Assembly: GCF_036226605.1 (NCBI RefSeq)
Contig: NZ_CP109000.1
Coordinates: forward strand, 2,538,501 to 2,602,500
From: Streptomyces sp. NBC_00704
GTDB taxonomy: Bacteria; Actinomycetota; Actinomycetes; Streptomycetales; Streptomycetaceae
Length of the DNA: 64,000 nt
Direction: 5' to 3'
Under the pieces are notes generated by a model that was given only the letters and a program-made list of their open reading frames with translations, made no database searches and was not told the DNA's origin. This document shows positions 37,435 to 46,211 of the stretch, piece after piece. Made by a program: the position numbers and the translations under genes. Within the stretch, counting starts at the first letter, position 1, and each line of letters opens with the position of its first letter.

Positions 37435-37479
37435 AACCCTGCATTACATAGTGGGTTTTGCGTGTTAAATAGACGTAAC
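37435..37479. promoter_or_regulatory. A/T-rich inverted repeats between ROK gene and glycosidases
   Basis: The 120-base divergent region has its only A/T-rich core here. It carries AACCC/GGGTT (37435-37439 and 37453-37457) and GTTA/TAAC (37464-37467 and 37476-37479) inverted repeats. It is a plausible promoter-operator for the ROK regulator, but the arms are short. Confidence 0.4.
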
Positions 37480-37533
37480 TCTACGGTAGTCGCCGCCCGC
37501 CCAGGCGGCCCCGTCGTTTTCGGGGAGCCCCGA

Positions 37534-38955
37534 GTGGACCGGACCGCCCAGCTCAGCGGCCGTACGGCAGACGTCGCCGTCGCCGAGGCCGCCGCACGCG
37601 CCCCGCACGCCCCGCATGCCCCGCATGCCGAGACGCTGCGCCGCCGGGCGGTCGCCGTGCTGGACGCCAACTGGACGGGGACGTCCACGGTCCCCTCGCG
37701 CGAGCTGTATCCGCACCAGTGGTCGTGGGACTCGGCGTTCATCGCCGTCGGCCTGCGGCACGTCGCGCCGCACCGGGCGCAGACGGAGCTGGAGACGCTG
37801 CTGGCCGCCCAGTGGGGCGACGGGCGGGTGCCGCACATCGTGTTCAACCCCTCCGTGCCGCTCGACGCGTACTTCCCGAGCCCCGACTTCTGGCGCTCCT
37901 CGACCGCGGGGCGCACCGCGGGCGCCCCGCGCACCGTACAGACCTCCGGCATCGTGCAGCCACCGGTGCACGCGCTCGCGGCCTGGCTCGTGCACCGCGC
38001 CGACCCGGTGCTGTCCCGCGCGCGTGGCTTCCTGGCCCGCGTGTATCCGCGGCTGGCCGCCTGGCACCGCTATCTGCTGCACCGGCGGGACCTGGGCGGC
38101 GGCGGGCTGGTGTCCGTCGTCCACCCGTGGGAGCAGGGCATGGACAACGCCCCCAGCTGGGACGTCCCCCTCGCCCGGATCGCCCCCGCCCCGGCCCGTT
38201 CCTTCCGCCGCGCCGACCTCGACCACGGGTCGGCCGAGGACCGGCCGACGGACCTGGACTACGGGCGGTACGTGCGGCTGGCGACGCGGTACCGGGACGG
38301 CGGATACGCCGACGGGCGCGGGGAGTTCGCCGTCGAGGACCCCTCGTTCAACGCGCTGCTCATCGCCTCCGAGCACGCGCTCGCGCACATCGCGCACGAG
38401 CTGGGCGCGTCGGGCGCGGCCCGTCACGCCCGTGCGGAACGGCTCACCGCCGCGCTCGTGGAGCGCCTGTGGGACCCGGCCGGGGGCATGTTCTTCTGCC
38501 GGGACGTGCGCGGCGGGGGCCTGGTGCCCGAGCGGGGGGTGTCCGGTCTGGTGCCGCTGCTGCTGCCCGGCCTGCCGGGCGCGACGGTGGACGCCCTCGT
38601 GCGGACGCTGCGCGGCCCGCACTTCGGCCTGGGCGGCGTGACCCGGCTGGCGCCCAGCTACGACCTGCTCGGCGAGGCCTTCGACCCGCACCGCTACTGG
38701 CGCGGCCCGGCCTGGTTCAACACGAGCTGGCTGCTCCAGCGCGGTCTGCGGCTGCACGGCCGCCGGGCCGAGGCGGGGGCGCTGCGCCGGGCCGTCCTGG
38801 ACCTCGCGGGCCGCTCGGACTTCGCGGAGTACGTCGATCCGTACACCGGAGCGGCGTGCGGGGCGACCGGGTTCGGCTGGACGGCGGCGCTCACGCTCGA
38901 CCTCGTCCATCAGGGCGTGTCAGGCAGCGGTACCGAGGGAGGGGACCTGGGATGA
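37534..38955 (+). CDS. Glycoside hydrolase, MGH1/GH63-like (alpha,alpha)6 barrel
   Basis: The 473-residue enzyme shows the motifs of glucosylglycerate/mannosylglycerate hydrolases and GH63 glucosidases: YPHQWSWDSAFIAVGL, HPWEQGMDNAPSWD with the catalytic-acid region, and WRGPAWFNTSWLLQRGL. The N-terminus carries an Ala-Pro-His triplet repeat. The GTG start follows GGGGAG by six bases; the frame continues upstream into the ROK gene region without homology. Its stop overlaps the start of the next glycosidase (ATGA). No signal peptide is seen, so it acts inside the cell, probably on a compatible-solute glycoside or imported oligosaccharide. Confidence 0.85.
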   Translation: MDRTAQLSGRTADVAVAEAAARAPHAPHAPHAETLRRRAVAVLDANWTGTSTVPSRELYPHQWSWDSAFIAVGLRHVAPHRAQTELETLLAAQWGDGRVPHIVFNPSVPLDAYFPSPDFWRSSTAGRTAGAPRTVQTSGIVQPPVHALAAWLVHRADPVLSRARGFLARVYPRLAAWHRYLLHRRDLGGGGLVSVVHPWEQGMDNAPSWDVPLARIAPAPARSFRRADLDHGSAEDRPTDLDYGRYVRLATRYRDGGYADGRGEFAVEDPSFNALLIASEHALAHIAHELGASGAARHARAERLTAALVERLWDPAGGMFFCRDVRGGGLVPERGVSGLVPLLLPGLPGATVDALVRTLRGPHFGLGGVTRLAPSYDLLGEAFDPHRYWRGPAWFNTSWLLQRGLRLHGRRAEAGALRRAVLDLAGRSDFAEYVDPYTGAACGATGFGWTAALTLDLVHQGVSGSGTEGGDLG

Positions 38956-40901
38956 CGGACCGGCATCATCTGCTCGTGTTCGGCGGGACGTTCGCCGCCG
39001 TGGGCGACAACGGGGACATCAGCGGCGTGCGGGGGCCGGGGCCGGCCTCCGGGTCGCCCGAGGGGCTGTTCGTGCGCGACGCCCGCCACCTCAGCCGCTG
39101 GCAGCTGACCGTCGACGGCGCGGTCCCGGAGGCGCTCTCGCCGGTCGAGGACGGGGACACCACGTGCTGCGTGCTCGTCCCGCGCGGCGGCCGCGACGAG
39201 CCGCCGTCCTGCACGCTCTTCCGTGAACAGGCGGTCGGCGACAGCTCGTTCGTGGAGTCGCTGCGGATCGTGTGCAACCGGCCGGTGCCGACCACGGTGC
39301 GCCTCGCGCTCACCGCCGACGCCGACTTCACCGACCAGTTCGAACTGCGCTCCGACCACCGCACCTACGCCAAGACCGGGGTCGTCCGCCGCCGCGAGAT
39401 CCTCGACGACGGCGTGGAGTTCGCCTACCGGCGCGGCGAGTGGACGTCCCGTACGACGGTGACGGCCGAGCCCGCGCCGGACGCCGTCGAGGAGACCGGC
39501 ACCGGCGCCCGCCGTCTGGTGTGGCGGCTGGAGCTGGAGCCGCACGGGTCGGCCGAGCTGACCCTGCGGGTGACGGCCCGGCCGCACGGCGAGCGGCGGA
39601 CGCTGCGGGTGCCCCGCTCCCCGGCCTCGGTCGTCGGGCGGCTGCGGGAGCGGGAGGCCGAGTTCGCGGAGGGGGTCGCGTTGCCCGCCGGGTGGCCGGA
39701 GCTGACGGCCGCCTGTGCGCGCGGTCTGTCGGACCTGGCCGCGTTGCAGGTCCCGGCGACCGGCCCGGACGGCGAGGATCTGCGCGTGCCGGCGGCGGGC
39801 GCTCCCTGGTTCCTGACCCTGCTGGGGCGCGACGCGCTCCTCGCCTCGCTGTTCGCGCTGCCCTACCGTCCCCGTCCGGCCGCCGCGACGCTCCTCGCGC
39901 TGGCCGCGGCCCAGGCCACCGGGGCGGACCCGAGGACGGTGGCCCAGCCCGGCAAGATCGTGCACGAGGTGCGGCACGGCGAACTCGCGCACTTCGGGCA
40001 GGTCCCGTACGGCCGCTACTACGGTTCGGTGGACGCGACGCCGCTGTTCCTCGTCGTCCTCGGCGCGTACGTCGAGCAGACCGGCGACGCGGCGCTGGCC
40101 CGCCGTCTCGAGCCGCACGCGAGGGCCGCCGTCGGCTGGATGCTGGACCACGGCGGGCTCGCCTCGCGCGGCTACCTGGTCTACCGGGCCGACCGGGGCG
40201 GCCTGGCCAACCAGAACTGGAAGGACTCCCCCGGCGCCGTCTGCTCCGCGGACGGCGTCCGCCCGACCGGGGCCGTGATGGCGGCGGGCGCCCAGGGGTA
40301 CGCGTACGACGCGTTGCGCCGCACGGCGTGGACGGCGCGCACGGTGTGGGAGGACGAGAAGTACGCGGCGCTGCTCGAACAGGCCGCCGCCGACCTGCGC
40401 GACCGCTTCCAGCGGGACTTCTGGATGCCTGACCGCGCCTTCCCGGCGCTCGCGCTGGACGGCGAGGGCCGGCAGGTCGACGCGCTCGCCTCGGACGCCG
40501 GTCATCTGCTGTGGTCCGGGCTGCTGGACAAGGAGTACGGGGAGACCGTCGGCCGGCGTCTGCTGGAGGCGGACTTCTTCTCCGGGTGGGGCGTGCGCAC
40601 GCTGGCGGCCGGGCAGCCCGCGTACCATCCGCTCTCCCGTCACCGGGGTTCGGTGTGGCCGCACGACAACGCGCTGATCGCGCTGGGCCTCGCGCGCTAC
40701 GGGCTGCACGACGAGGCCCGCACGGTGGCCCGCGCGCTCGTCGACGCGGCGGCCGCGACCGGCCACCGTCTCCCCGAGGTCCTCGCGGGCTACGGCCGCG
40801 ACACCCACGCACGGCCGGTGCCGTACCCGCACGCTTGCGTACGGGAATCGCGCTCGGCGGCGGCTCCGTTGGCGCTGCTCACGGCGGTCGGGGGCGCGTG
40901 A
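38952..40901 (+). CDS. Glycogen-debranching-like amylo-alpha-1,6-glucosidase
   Basis: The 649-residue protein begins with the glycogen-debranching N-terminal domain (GLFVRDARHLSRWQLTVDG) and continues into an (alpha/alpha)6 catalytic domain. The latter has PWFLTLLGRDALLASL, QPGKIVHEVRHGE, YYGSVDATPLFLVVLG and NWKDSPGAV. It is a cytoplasmic alpha-glucosidase-type enzyme. It overlaps the upstream hydrolase by four bases, so the two are translationally coupled and likely act on the same substrate under the divergent ROK repressor. The substrate is not evident; the pairing is often seen in actinomycetes. Confidence 0.87.
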   Translation: MTDRHHLLVFGGTFAAVGDNGDISGVRGPGPASGSPEGLFVRDARHLSRWQLTVDGAVPEALSPVEDGDTTCCVLVPRGGRDEPPSCTLFREQAVGDSSFVESLRIVCNRPVPTTVRLALTADADFTDQFELRSDHRTYAKTGVVRRREILDDGVEFAYRRGEWTSRTTVTAEPAPDAVEETGTGARRLVWRLELEPHGSAELTLRVTARPHGERRTLRVPRSPASVVGRLREREAEFAEGVALPAGWPELTAACARGLSDLAALQVPATGPDGEDLRVPAAGAPWFLTLLGRDALLASLFALPYRPRPAAATLLALAAAQATGADPRTVAQPGKIVHEVRHGELAHFGQVPYGRYYGSVDATPLFLVVLGAYVEQTGDAALARRLEPHARAAVGWMLDHGGLASRGYLVYRADRGGLANQNWKDSPGAVCSADGVRPTGAVMAAGAQGYAYDALRRTAWTARTVWEDEKYAALLEQAAADLRDRFQRDFWMPDRAFPALALDGEGRQVDALASDAGHLLWSGLLDKEYGETVGRRLLEADFFSGWGVRTLAAGQPAYHPLSRHRGSVWPHDNALIALGLARYGLHDEARTVARALVDAAAATGHRLPEVLAGYGRDTHARPVPYPHACVRESRSAAAPLALLTAVGGA

Positions 40902-41074
40902 CCGCTGCGTCCGCCCGGCCGGCGGGGCGGTTTGGCGTGACGTTTGCGCGGTGTTTGCCGAGCACTGGCCCGGGGGGCTGAACGCGGGCCGGGAGCAGGC
41001 CGTACGAAACTGTGGCGGATCCGGCCCGCATCGGATCCGCCGAACCGCCGGGCTTCGTACGGAAGGACCCTCGG

Positions 41075-43372
41075 GTGCCAGTCACCACGCGCTCATCCCA
41101 GCAGGCTGAATCGAAGGACCCCGAGGACGACACCGCGAACCCCGCGGACCCCGCGCGGACGCCGGCCACGGCGGACGGCGCGGACACGACGGCGACCACC
41201 GGCACCGAGGGAACCACGGGGACCGAGACCGAGGGAACCACCGGGACCACCGAATCCGCCGGGACCGCCGGGACCACTGGGACCACCGAACCCGCCGGGA
41301 CCGCCGGGACCGCCGGGACCACCGAACCCGCTGGAACCGCTGGAACCACCGGGACCACCGAACCCGCCGGGACCGCCGGGACCACTGGGACCACCGAACC
41401 CGCCGGGACCGCCGGGACCGCCGGGACCACCGAACCCGCTGGAACCGCTGGAACCACCGGGACCACCGAACCCGCTGAGGCCGCTGGAGCCGCCGGGACC
41501 ACCGAACCCGCCGGACCCGCTGAGGCCGCCGCGACCCCCATACCCCAGGCCGACGGCGAGGCGTCCGCAGCCGACCCCGAGGCCGAGGCGGAAACCCCCG
41601 AAGCCCCCGGAACCCCCGGAACCCCTGAAACCCCCGAAGCCGCTCCCGGGCCCGCCCCGGAGTCGGAGAGTGGTCCCTCGCCCCAGGGCCTGCGGGCTCG
41701 TGGCGCTTATCTGCGGGCCTGGCGGGGGAGGCATCCGCGGGCCGCGCGGGTGGTGTGGTGGACGGCGACGGTGCTGTCACTGGTCCTCGTGCTCGGGGCG
41801 CTGCTGCTGCCGAACCGGCTCAGCGGGCTGGAGGTCAACCGGTTCACGCGGCTGCCCGTCGAGGCGATCCTGGGCGCGTCCCTGCTGCTGGCGCTGCCCC
41901 GGCGGCCGCGGATCGTCGCCGCGGCGCTGGGCGGGATGCTCCTCGGCGCGCTGACCGTGATCGACCTGCTCGACATGGGGTTCGTGGAGTATCTGGGACG
42001 GGACTTCAACCTCGTCCTGGACTGGGGGCTGCTGGACGACGCGCAGTCCTTCGTCGCGGACTCGTTCGGGCGGGCGACGGCCGTCGGGGCCGCGATCGGC
42101 CTCGTCGTGCTGATCGTCGTCCTGTTCGCGGTGATGGCCCTGGCGACGGTCCGGGTGAGCAACCTGCTGGTGCTGGACAGCCGGAAGGCGAGCCACGTCA
42201 CGCTGCTCGCGGCGACCGTGTGGGTGACGTGCTCGGTGGTGGGCCTCCAGAACGCCGGGGTGCCCGTCGCGTCCTACCGGGCCGGGGACGCCCTGCTCAA
42301 CAAGGGCCGGCAGGTGCGCCAGACGCTCGCGGACGAGGCCGCGTTCGGCAAGGAGGCCCGTTACGACACGTTCGGGGCCACGCCGCCCGCCCAGCTGGTG
42401 CCGGACCTGCGGGGCAAGGACATGATCTTCACGTTCATCGAGAGCTACGGCCGCAGCGCCGTGGAGGACCCGATCATGGCGCCGGGCGTCGACGCGACCC
42501 TCGCCGCCCGGACGCAGGCCCTGGCGAAGGCGGGCTTCCACGCCAGGAGCGGCTGGCTGACGTCGGCGACCTACGGCGGCAGCAGCTGGCTCGGCCACTC
42601 CACCACCCTGTCGGGCCTGTGGGTGGACAACCAGCAGCGGTACAGCACGGTGATGGCCAGCGACCACCTGTCCCTGACCAAGGCGTTCCGCAAGACCGGC
42701 GCGTGGGACACCGTCGGCGTCATGCCGGGCGTGCAGAAGGCCTGGCCGGAGTCGGGGTTCTACGGCCTCGACAAGGTCTACAACGCCTTCCAGATGGGCT
42801 ACCAGGGGCCGAAGTTCAGCTGGTCGACGATGCCCGACCAGTACGCCCTCGAGGCGTTCCAGCGGCTGGAGCACGGCCGCACGGGACGCGACAAGCCGCT
42901 GATGTCGGAGATCATCCTCACCTCCAGCCACCAGCCGTGGGCGCCGATCCCGAAGATGGTCGGCTGGGACGACCTCGGCGACGGCTCGGTCTTCAAGGGC
43001 GTCGAGGCGGCGGGCAGGAAGGCGTCCGACGTCGTCGCCGACGGCACCGCGTCCAAGGAGGAGTACGGCAAGTCCATCGCGTACTCGGTGACCGCGCTCA
43101 CCGAGTGGCTGGAGCGCTACGGCACCGACGACACGGTCCTGGTCTTCCTGGGCGACCACCAGCCCATCGCCCGGGTCAGCGGCGACAACGCGAGCCGGGA
43201 CGTGCCGGTCTCGATCGTCGCCAAGGACCCGAAGGTGCTCGACAGGATCTCCTCGTGGAAGTGGACCGACGGTCTGAAGCCCGCGCACGACGCGCCGGTG
43301 TGGAAGATGAGTTCGTTCCGCGACAGGTTCCTCACCGCGTACGGCTCGACCCCGCACCCGTCGAAGGGCTGA
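41075..43372 (+). CDS. LTA-synthase-like membrane sulfatase/phosphotransferase
   Basis: A 765-residue protein. Residues 1-205 are a low-complexity Thr/Gly/Ala/Glu/Pro tract, then come four to five transmembrane helices (about 225-400), then an extracytoplasmic alkaline-phosphatase-superfamily domain. Family strings are DMIFTFIESYGRSA, a nucleophile region with GGSSWLGHSTTLSG, and VLVFLGDHQP near the end. Relatives transfer glycerol-phosphate or phosphoethanolamine to envelope polymers. The GTG at 41075 has GGAAGGA seven bases upstream; an in-frame GTG at 41012 lacks one. The N-terminal tract is encoded by 36-bp tandem repeats, described separately. Confidence 0.85.
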   Translation: MPVTTRSSQQAESKDPEDDTANPADPARTPATADGADTTATTGTEGTTGTETEGTTGTTESAGTAGTTGTTEPAGTAGTAGTTEPAGTAGTTGTTEPAGTAGTTGTTEPAGTAGTAGTTEPAGTAGTTGTTEPAEAAGAAGTTEPAGPAEAAATPIPQADGEASAADPEAEAETPEAPGTPGTPETPEAAPGPAPESESGPSPQGLRARGAYLRAWRGRHPRAARVVWWTATVLSLVLVLGALLLPNRLSGLEVNRFTRLPVEAILGASLLLALPRRPRIVAAALGGMLLGALTVIDLLDMGFVEYLGRDFNLVLDWGLLDDAQSFVADSFGRATAVGAAIGLVVLIVVLFAVMALATVRVSNLLVLDSRKASHVTLLAATVWVTCSVVGLQNAGVPVASYRAGDALLNKGRQVRQTLADEAAFGKEARYDTFGATPPAQLVPDLRGKDMIFTFIESYGRSAVEDPIMAPGVDATLAARTQALAKAGFHARSGWLTSATYGGSSWLGHSTTLSGLWVDNQQRYSTVMASDHLSLTKAFRKTGAWDTVGVMPGVQKAWPESGFYGLDKVYNAFQMGYQGPKFSWSTMPDQYALEAFQRLEHGRTGRDKPLMSEIILTSSHQPWAPIPKMVGWDDLGDGSVFKGVEAAGRKASDVVADGTASKEEYGKSIAYSVTALTEWLERYGTDDTVLVFLGDHQPIARVSGDNASRDVPVSIVAKDPKVLDRISSWKWTDGLKPAHDAPVWKMSSFRDRFLTAYGSTPHPSKG
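41249..41536 (+). repeat. 36-bp coding tandem repeat (eight copies) with 108-bp higher-order duplication
   Basis: Eight in-frame 36-bp units starting ACCGAACCC encode the 12-residue repeat TEPAGTAGTTGT and variants. Units 1-3 (41249-41356) are repeated almost exactly as units 4-6 (41357-41464); units 7 and 8 have diverged. The phase stays in frame, so copy-number change alters protein length without a frameshift. Confidence 0.9.
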
Positions 43373-43390
43373 CGCCCCGCGCCCGCACAA

Positions 43391-43418
43391 CCCCCCGCCC
43401 GCGAGCGCCGGCGGGGGG
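43391..43418. terminator. Hairpin between convergent LTA-synthase-like gene and dusB
   Basis: A perfect 9-bp stem CCCCCCGCC/GGCGGGGGG (43391-43399 and 43410-43418) is centred in the 74-base gap between the two convergent genes. Confidence 0.75.
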
Positions 43419-43446
43419 CCGTCGGGTGTGCCGGCGGGCGTGCCGC

Positions 43447-44634
43447 TCAGCCGCCGGAGGTGTCCTGTTCGGCTTCCTCGTCGACGCCCGCGCAGTCGTA
43501 GGGGTCCTTCAGCCAGCCGTCGGGCAGGACGACCCGGTTGTTGCCGGAGGTGCGGCCGCGGGGGCCGTCGGCTCCGGCGGGCCAGGGCTGGTCGAGGTCC
43601 AGCTCGTCGAGGCCGGCGCGGAGTTCGGCGAGCGATGAGGTGATCGCGAGGCGCTTGCGCATCTCGCTGCCGACGGCGAAGCCCTTGAGGTACCAGGCCA
43701 CGTGCTTGCGGAAGTCGACGACGCCCTTGGACTCGTCGCCGATCCACTCGCCGAGCAGGGTGGCGTGGCGGACCATGACGTCGGCGACCTCGCGCAGGGA
43801 CGGCTGTGCGACGTCGTCGGGGCGGCCCTCGAAGGCGGCGACGAGATCGGCGAACAGCCACGGCCGGCCGAGGCAGCCGCGGCCGACGACGACGCCGTCG
43901 CAGCCGGTCTCGCGCACCATCCGCAGCGCGTCCCGGGCCGACCAGATGTCGCCGTTGCCGAGGACCGGGATCTCCGGGACGTGTTCCTTGAGGCGGGCGA
44001 TGGCCTCCCAGTCGGCCGTGCCGCCGTAGTGCTGGGCGGCGGTGCGGCCGTGCAGGGCGATGGACGTCACGCCCTCCTCGACGGCGATGCGGCCGGCGTC
44101 GAGGTAGGTGAGGTGGTCGTCGTCGATGCCCTTGCGCATCTTCATCGTCACCGGGAGGTCGCCGGCGCCGCTCACCGCCTCGCGCAGGATGGCGCGCAGC
44201 AGGTTGCGCTTGTAGGGCAGGGCGGAGCCGCCGCCCTTGCGCGTCACCTTGGGGACCGGGCAGCCGAAGTTGAGGTCGATGTGGTCGGCGAGGCCCTCCT
44301 CCGCGATCATGCGGACGGCCTTGCCGACGGTGGCCGGGTCGACGCCGTACAGCTGGATCGAGCGGGGGGTCTCGCTCGCGTCGAAGCGGATCAGCTGCAT
44401 GGTCTTGTCGTTGCGCTCGACCAGCGCCCGCGTCGTGATCATCTCGCTGACGAACAGGCCCTTGCCGCCGCTGGCTCCGTCCTTCGCTTCGCCTCCGCCG
44501 AAGGCCCCGCCTCCGGCGAAGTGCCTGCACAGGGTGCGGAAGGGCGCGTTCGTGATCCCGGCCATCGGGGCCAGGACGACGGGCGGCCGGACGGTGTGGG
44601 GACCGATCTGCAAGGGGGGCACGGGCGTGGGCAT
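43447..44634 (-). CDS. dusB: tRNA-dihydrouridine synthase
   Basis: The 395-residue FMN enzyme reduces uridine to dihydrouridine in the tRNA D-loop. Family motifs are APMAGITNAPFR near residue 22, HIDLNFGCPVPKVTRKGGGSAL with the catalytic Cys, ALHGRTAAQHYGG, and PVLGNGDIWSA. A Gly-rich insert (about 40-58) is encoded by short repeats of the CGAAGG type. Length and order are normal for the actinobacterial DusB class. The ATG start lies in a 106-base divergent gap shared with the MFS gene. Confidence 0.93.
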   Translation of the reverse strand: MPTPVPPLQIGPHTVRPPVVLAPMAGITNAPFRTLCRHFAGGGAFGGGEAKDGASGGKGLFVSEMITTRALVERNDKTMQLIRFDASETPRSIQLYGVDPATVGKAVRMIAEEGLADHIDLNFGCPVPKVTRKGGGSALPYKRNLLRAILREAVSGAGDLPVTMKMRKGIDDDHLTYLDAGRIAVEEGVTSIALHGRTAAQHYGGTADWEAIARLKEHVPEIPVLGNGDIWSARDALRMVRETGCDGVVVGRGCLGRPWLFADLVAAFEGRPDDVAQPSLREVADVMVRHATLLGEWIGDESKGVVDFRKHVAWYLKGFAVGSEMRKRLAITSSLAELRAGLDELDLDQPWPAGADGPRGRTSGNNRVVLPDGWLKDPYDCAGVDEEAEQDTSGG

Positions 44635-44709
44635 TGCTCCATTGTCACGTATGCGCGGGGGTACCCGGCCGCCTGCCCGTCACTCCCCGGCGGATCATGC
44701 ATCACTCAT

Positions 44710-44724
44710 TAGTTAGACGCACTA
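44710..44724. promoter_or_regulatory. Short inverted repeat in the dusB/MFS divergent promoter
   Basis: TAGT-TAGACGC-ACTA (44710-44724) sits in the A/T-rich part of the gap, 16 bases before the MFS ATG. It is weak, but this is where an operator for a drug-efflux gene would be expected. Confidence 0.35.
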
Positions 44725-44740
44725 TTGATGTCGGCGTACG

Positions 44741-46195
44741 ATGAAACCCATGCCCGAGCTCAGCCCCCGCCGACGCCTTCTCGTCCTCGCGATCTGCTGC
44801 ATGAGCCTGCTGATCGTGAGCCTGGACGTCACGGTCCTCAATGTCGCGCTGCCGTCGATGCAGAGCGACCTGCACGCGTCGACCTCCGGCCTCCAGTGGA
44901 CGATCGACGCCTACACGCTGGTCCTGGCCTCGCTGCTGATGCTCGCGGGCTCGACCGCCGACCGGATCGGCCGCAAGAAGGTCTTCCTGTCCGGCCTGGT
45001 CGTGTTCGCGGCCGGTTCCCTGCTCTGTTCCCTCGCCCCGAGCCTGAACCTGCTGATCGCGGCCCGCATGATCCAGGCCGTGGGCGGCTCGATGCTGAAC
45101 CCGGTCGCCATGTCGATCATCACCAACACCTTCACCGACCCGCGTGAGCGGGCCCGGGCGATCGGGGTGTGGGGCGCGGTGGTGGGCATATCGATGGCCG
45201 CCGGCCCGCTGCTGGGCGGACTGCTCGTGGAGTCCGTGGGCTGGCGCTCGATCTTCTGGCTCAACCTGCCCGTCGGCCTGGTGGCCCTGCTGGCGACCCT
45301 GCGCTTCGTCCCCGAGTCCCGCGCGCCGAAGGCGCGGCGCCCCGACCCGGTCGGCCAGCTGCTCGTCATCGCGCTGTTCGGCTCGCTGACCTACGCCATC
45401 ATCGAGGCGCCGGAGGCGGGCGCGGCGATCAGCGTTCCCTTCGCCGCCGTCGCGCTCGCGGCCCTGCTGGGCCTGCTGTGGTACGAGCCGCGCCGCGACG
45501 AACCCCTCATCGACCTGCGGTTCTTCCGCTCGGTGCCGTTCAGCGGCGCGACGGTGGTGGCGATCAGCGCGTTCGCCGCGCTGGGCGGCTTCCTCTTCCT
45601 GTCGACCCTGTACCTGCAGAACGTGCGCGGCCTGGACGCCCTGCACGCCGGGCTGTGGATGCTGCCGATGGCCGTGCCGACGTTCCTGTGCGCGCCGGTG
45701 TCCGGACGGCTCGTGGGCAGCCGGGGCCCGCGGCTGCCGCTGCTGATCGCCGGACTCGCCATCACCACGAGCGGGGTGCTGTTCGCCGCGTTCGACGCCG
45801 AGTCGTCCGACGCGACGCTGTTCCTCGGGTACGCGCTGTTCGGGGTGGGCTTCGGATTCGTGAACGCGCCGATCACCAACACGGCCGTGTCGGGCATGCC
45901 GCGCAGCCAGGCGGGGGTGGCGGCGGCGGTCGCCTCCACGAGCCGGCAGCTGGGCCAGACGCTGGGCGTCGCGGTGATCGGCGCGGTCCTGGCGGCGGGC
46001 GTGAACGCGTCGTCGTACCGCGAGACCTTCGCCTCCGCGGCCGTGCCCGGCTGGTGGATCCTGACCGGCTGCGGCGCGGTCGTCCTCGTCCTCGGCGCGC
46101 TGACGACGGGCCCGTGGGCCCGGCGGACGGCGGAGCGGACCGCACAGCGCCTGGAGGCGCCGGACGTGCGCGAGGCCGCGGGCGTCAGCGCCTGA
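44741..46195 (+). CDS. MFS drug-efflux transporter (DHA2, 14-TM type)
   Basis: The 484-residue membrane protein begins with the family motif SLDVTVLNVALPSMQSDL in helix 1 and has the motif ADRIGRKKVFL in the helix 2-3 loop. Motif C of drug:H+ antiporters appears as VVGISMAAGPLLGGLLVE in helix 5. Hydrophobic segments fit 14 helices. It likely exports drugs or secondary metabolites. No ribosome site precedes the ATG, so the mRNA may be leaderless; a second ATG three codons on is possible. It converges on the XRE regulator gene with a 16-base gap. Confidence 0.88.
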   Translation: MKPMPELSPRRRLLVLAICCMSLLIVSLDVTVLNVALPSMQSDLHASTSGLQWTIDAYTLVLASLLMLAGSTADRIGRKKVFLSGLVVFAAGSLLCSLAPSLNLLIAARMIQAVGGSMLNPVAMSIITNTFTDPRERARAIGVWGAVVGISMAAGPLLGGLLVESVGWRSIFWLNLPVGLVALLATLRFVPESRAPKARRPDPVGQLLVIALFGSLTYAIIEAPEAGAAISVPFAAVALAALLGLLWYEPRRDEPLIDLRFFRSVPFSGATVVAISAFAALGGFLFLSTLYLQNVRGLDALHAGLWMLPMAVPTFLCAPVSGRLVGSRGPRLPLLIAGLAITTSGVLFAAFDAESSDATLFLGYALFGVGFGFVNAPITNTAVSGMPRSQAGVAAAVASTSRQLGQTLGVAVIGAVLAAGVNASSYRETFASAAVPGWWILTGCGAVVLVLGALTTGPWARRTAERTAQRLEAPDVREAAGVSA

Positions 46196-46211
46196 CCCGG
46201 AGGGGTCGCAG

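Noticed and set aside
41075-41700. Low-complexity start of the LTA-synthase-like gene as noncoding repeat DNA with a later start codon
   Set aside because: The repeat stays in frame, has a good ribosome site before the GTG, and no clear start with a ribosome site lies just before the first membrane helix.
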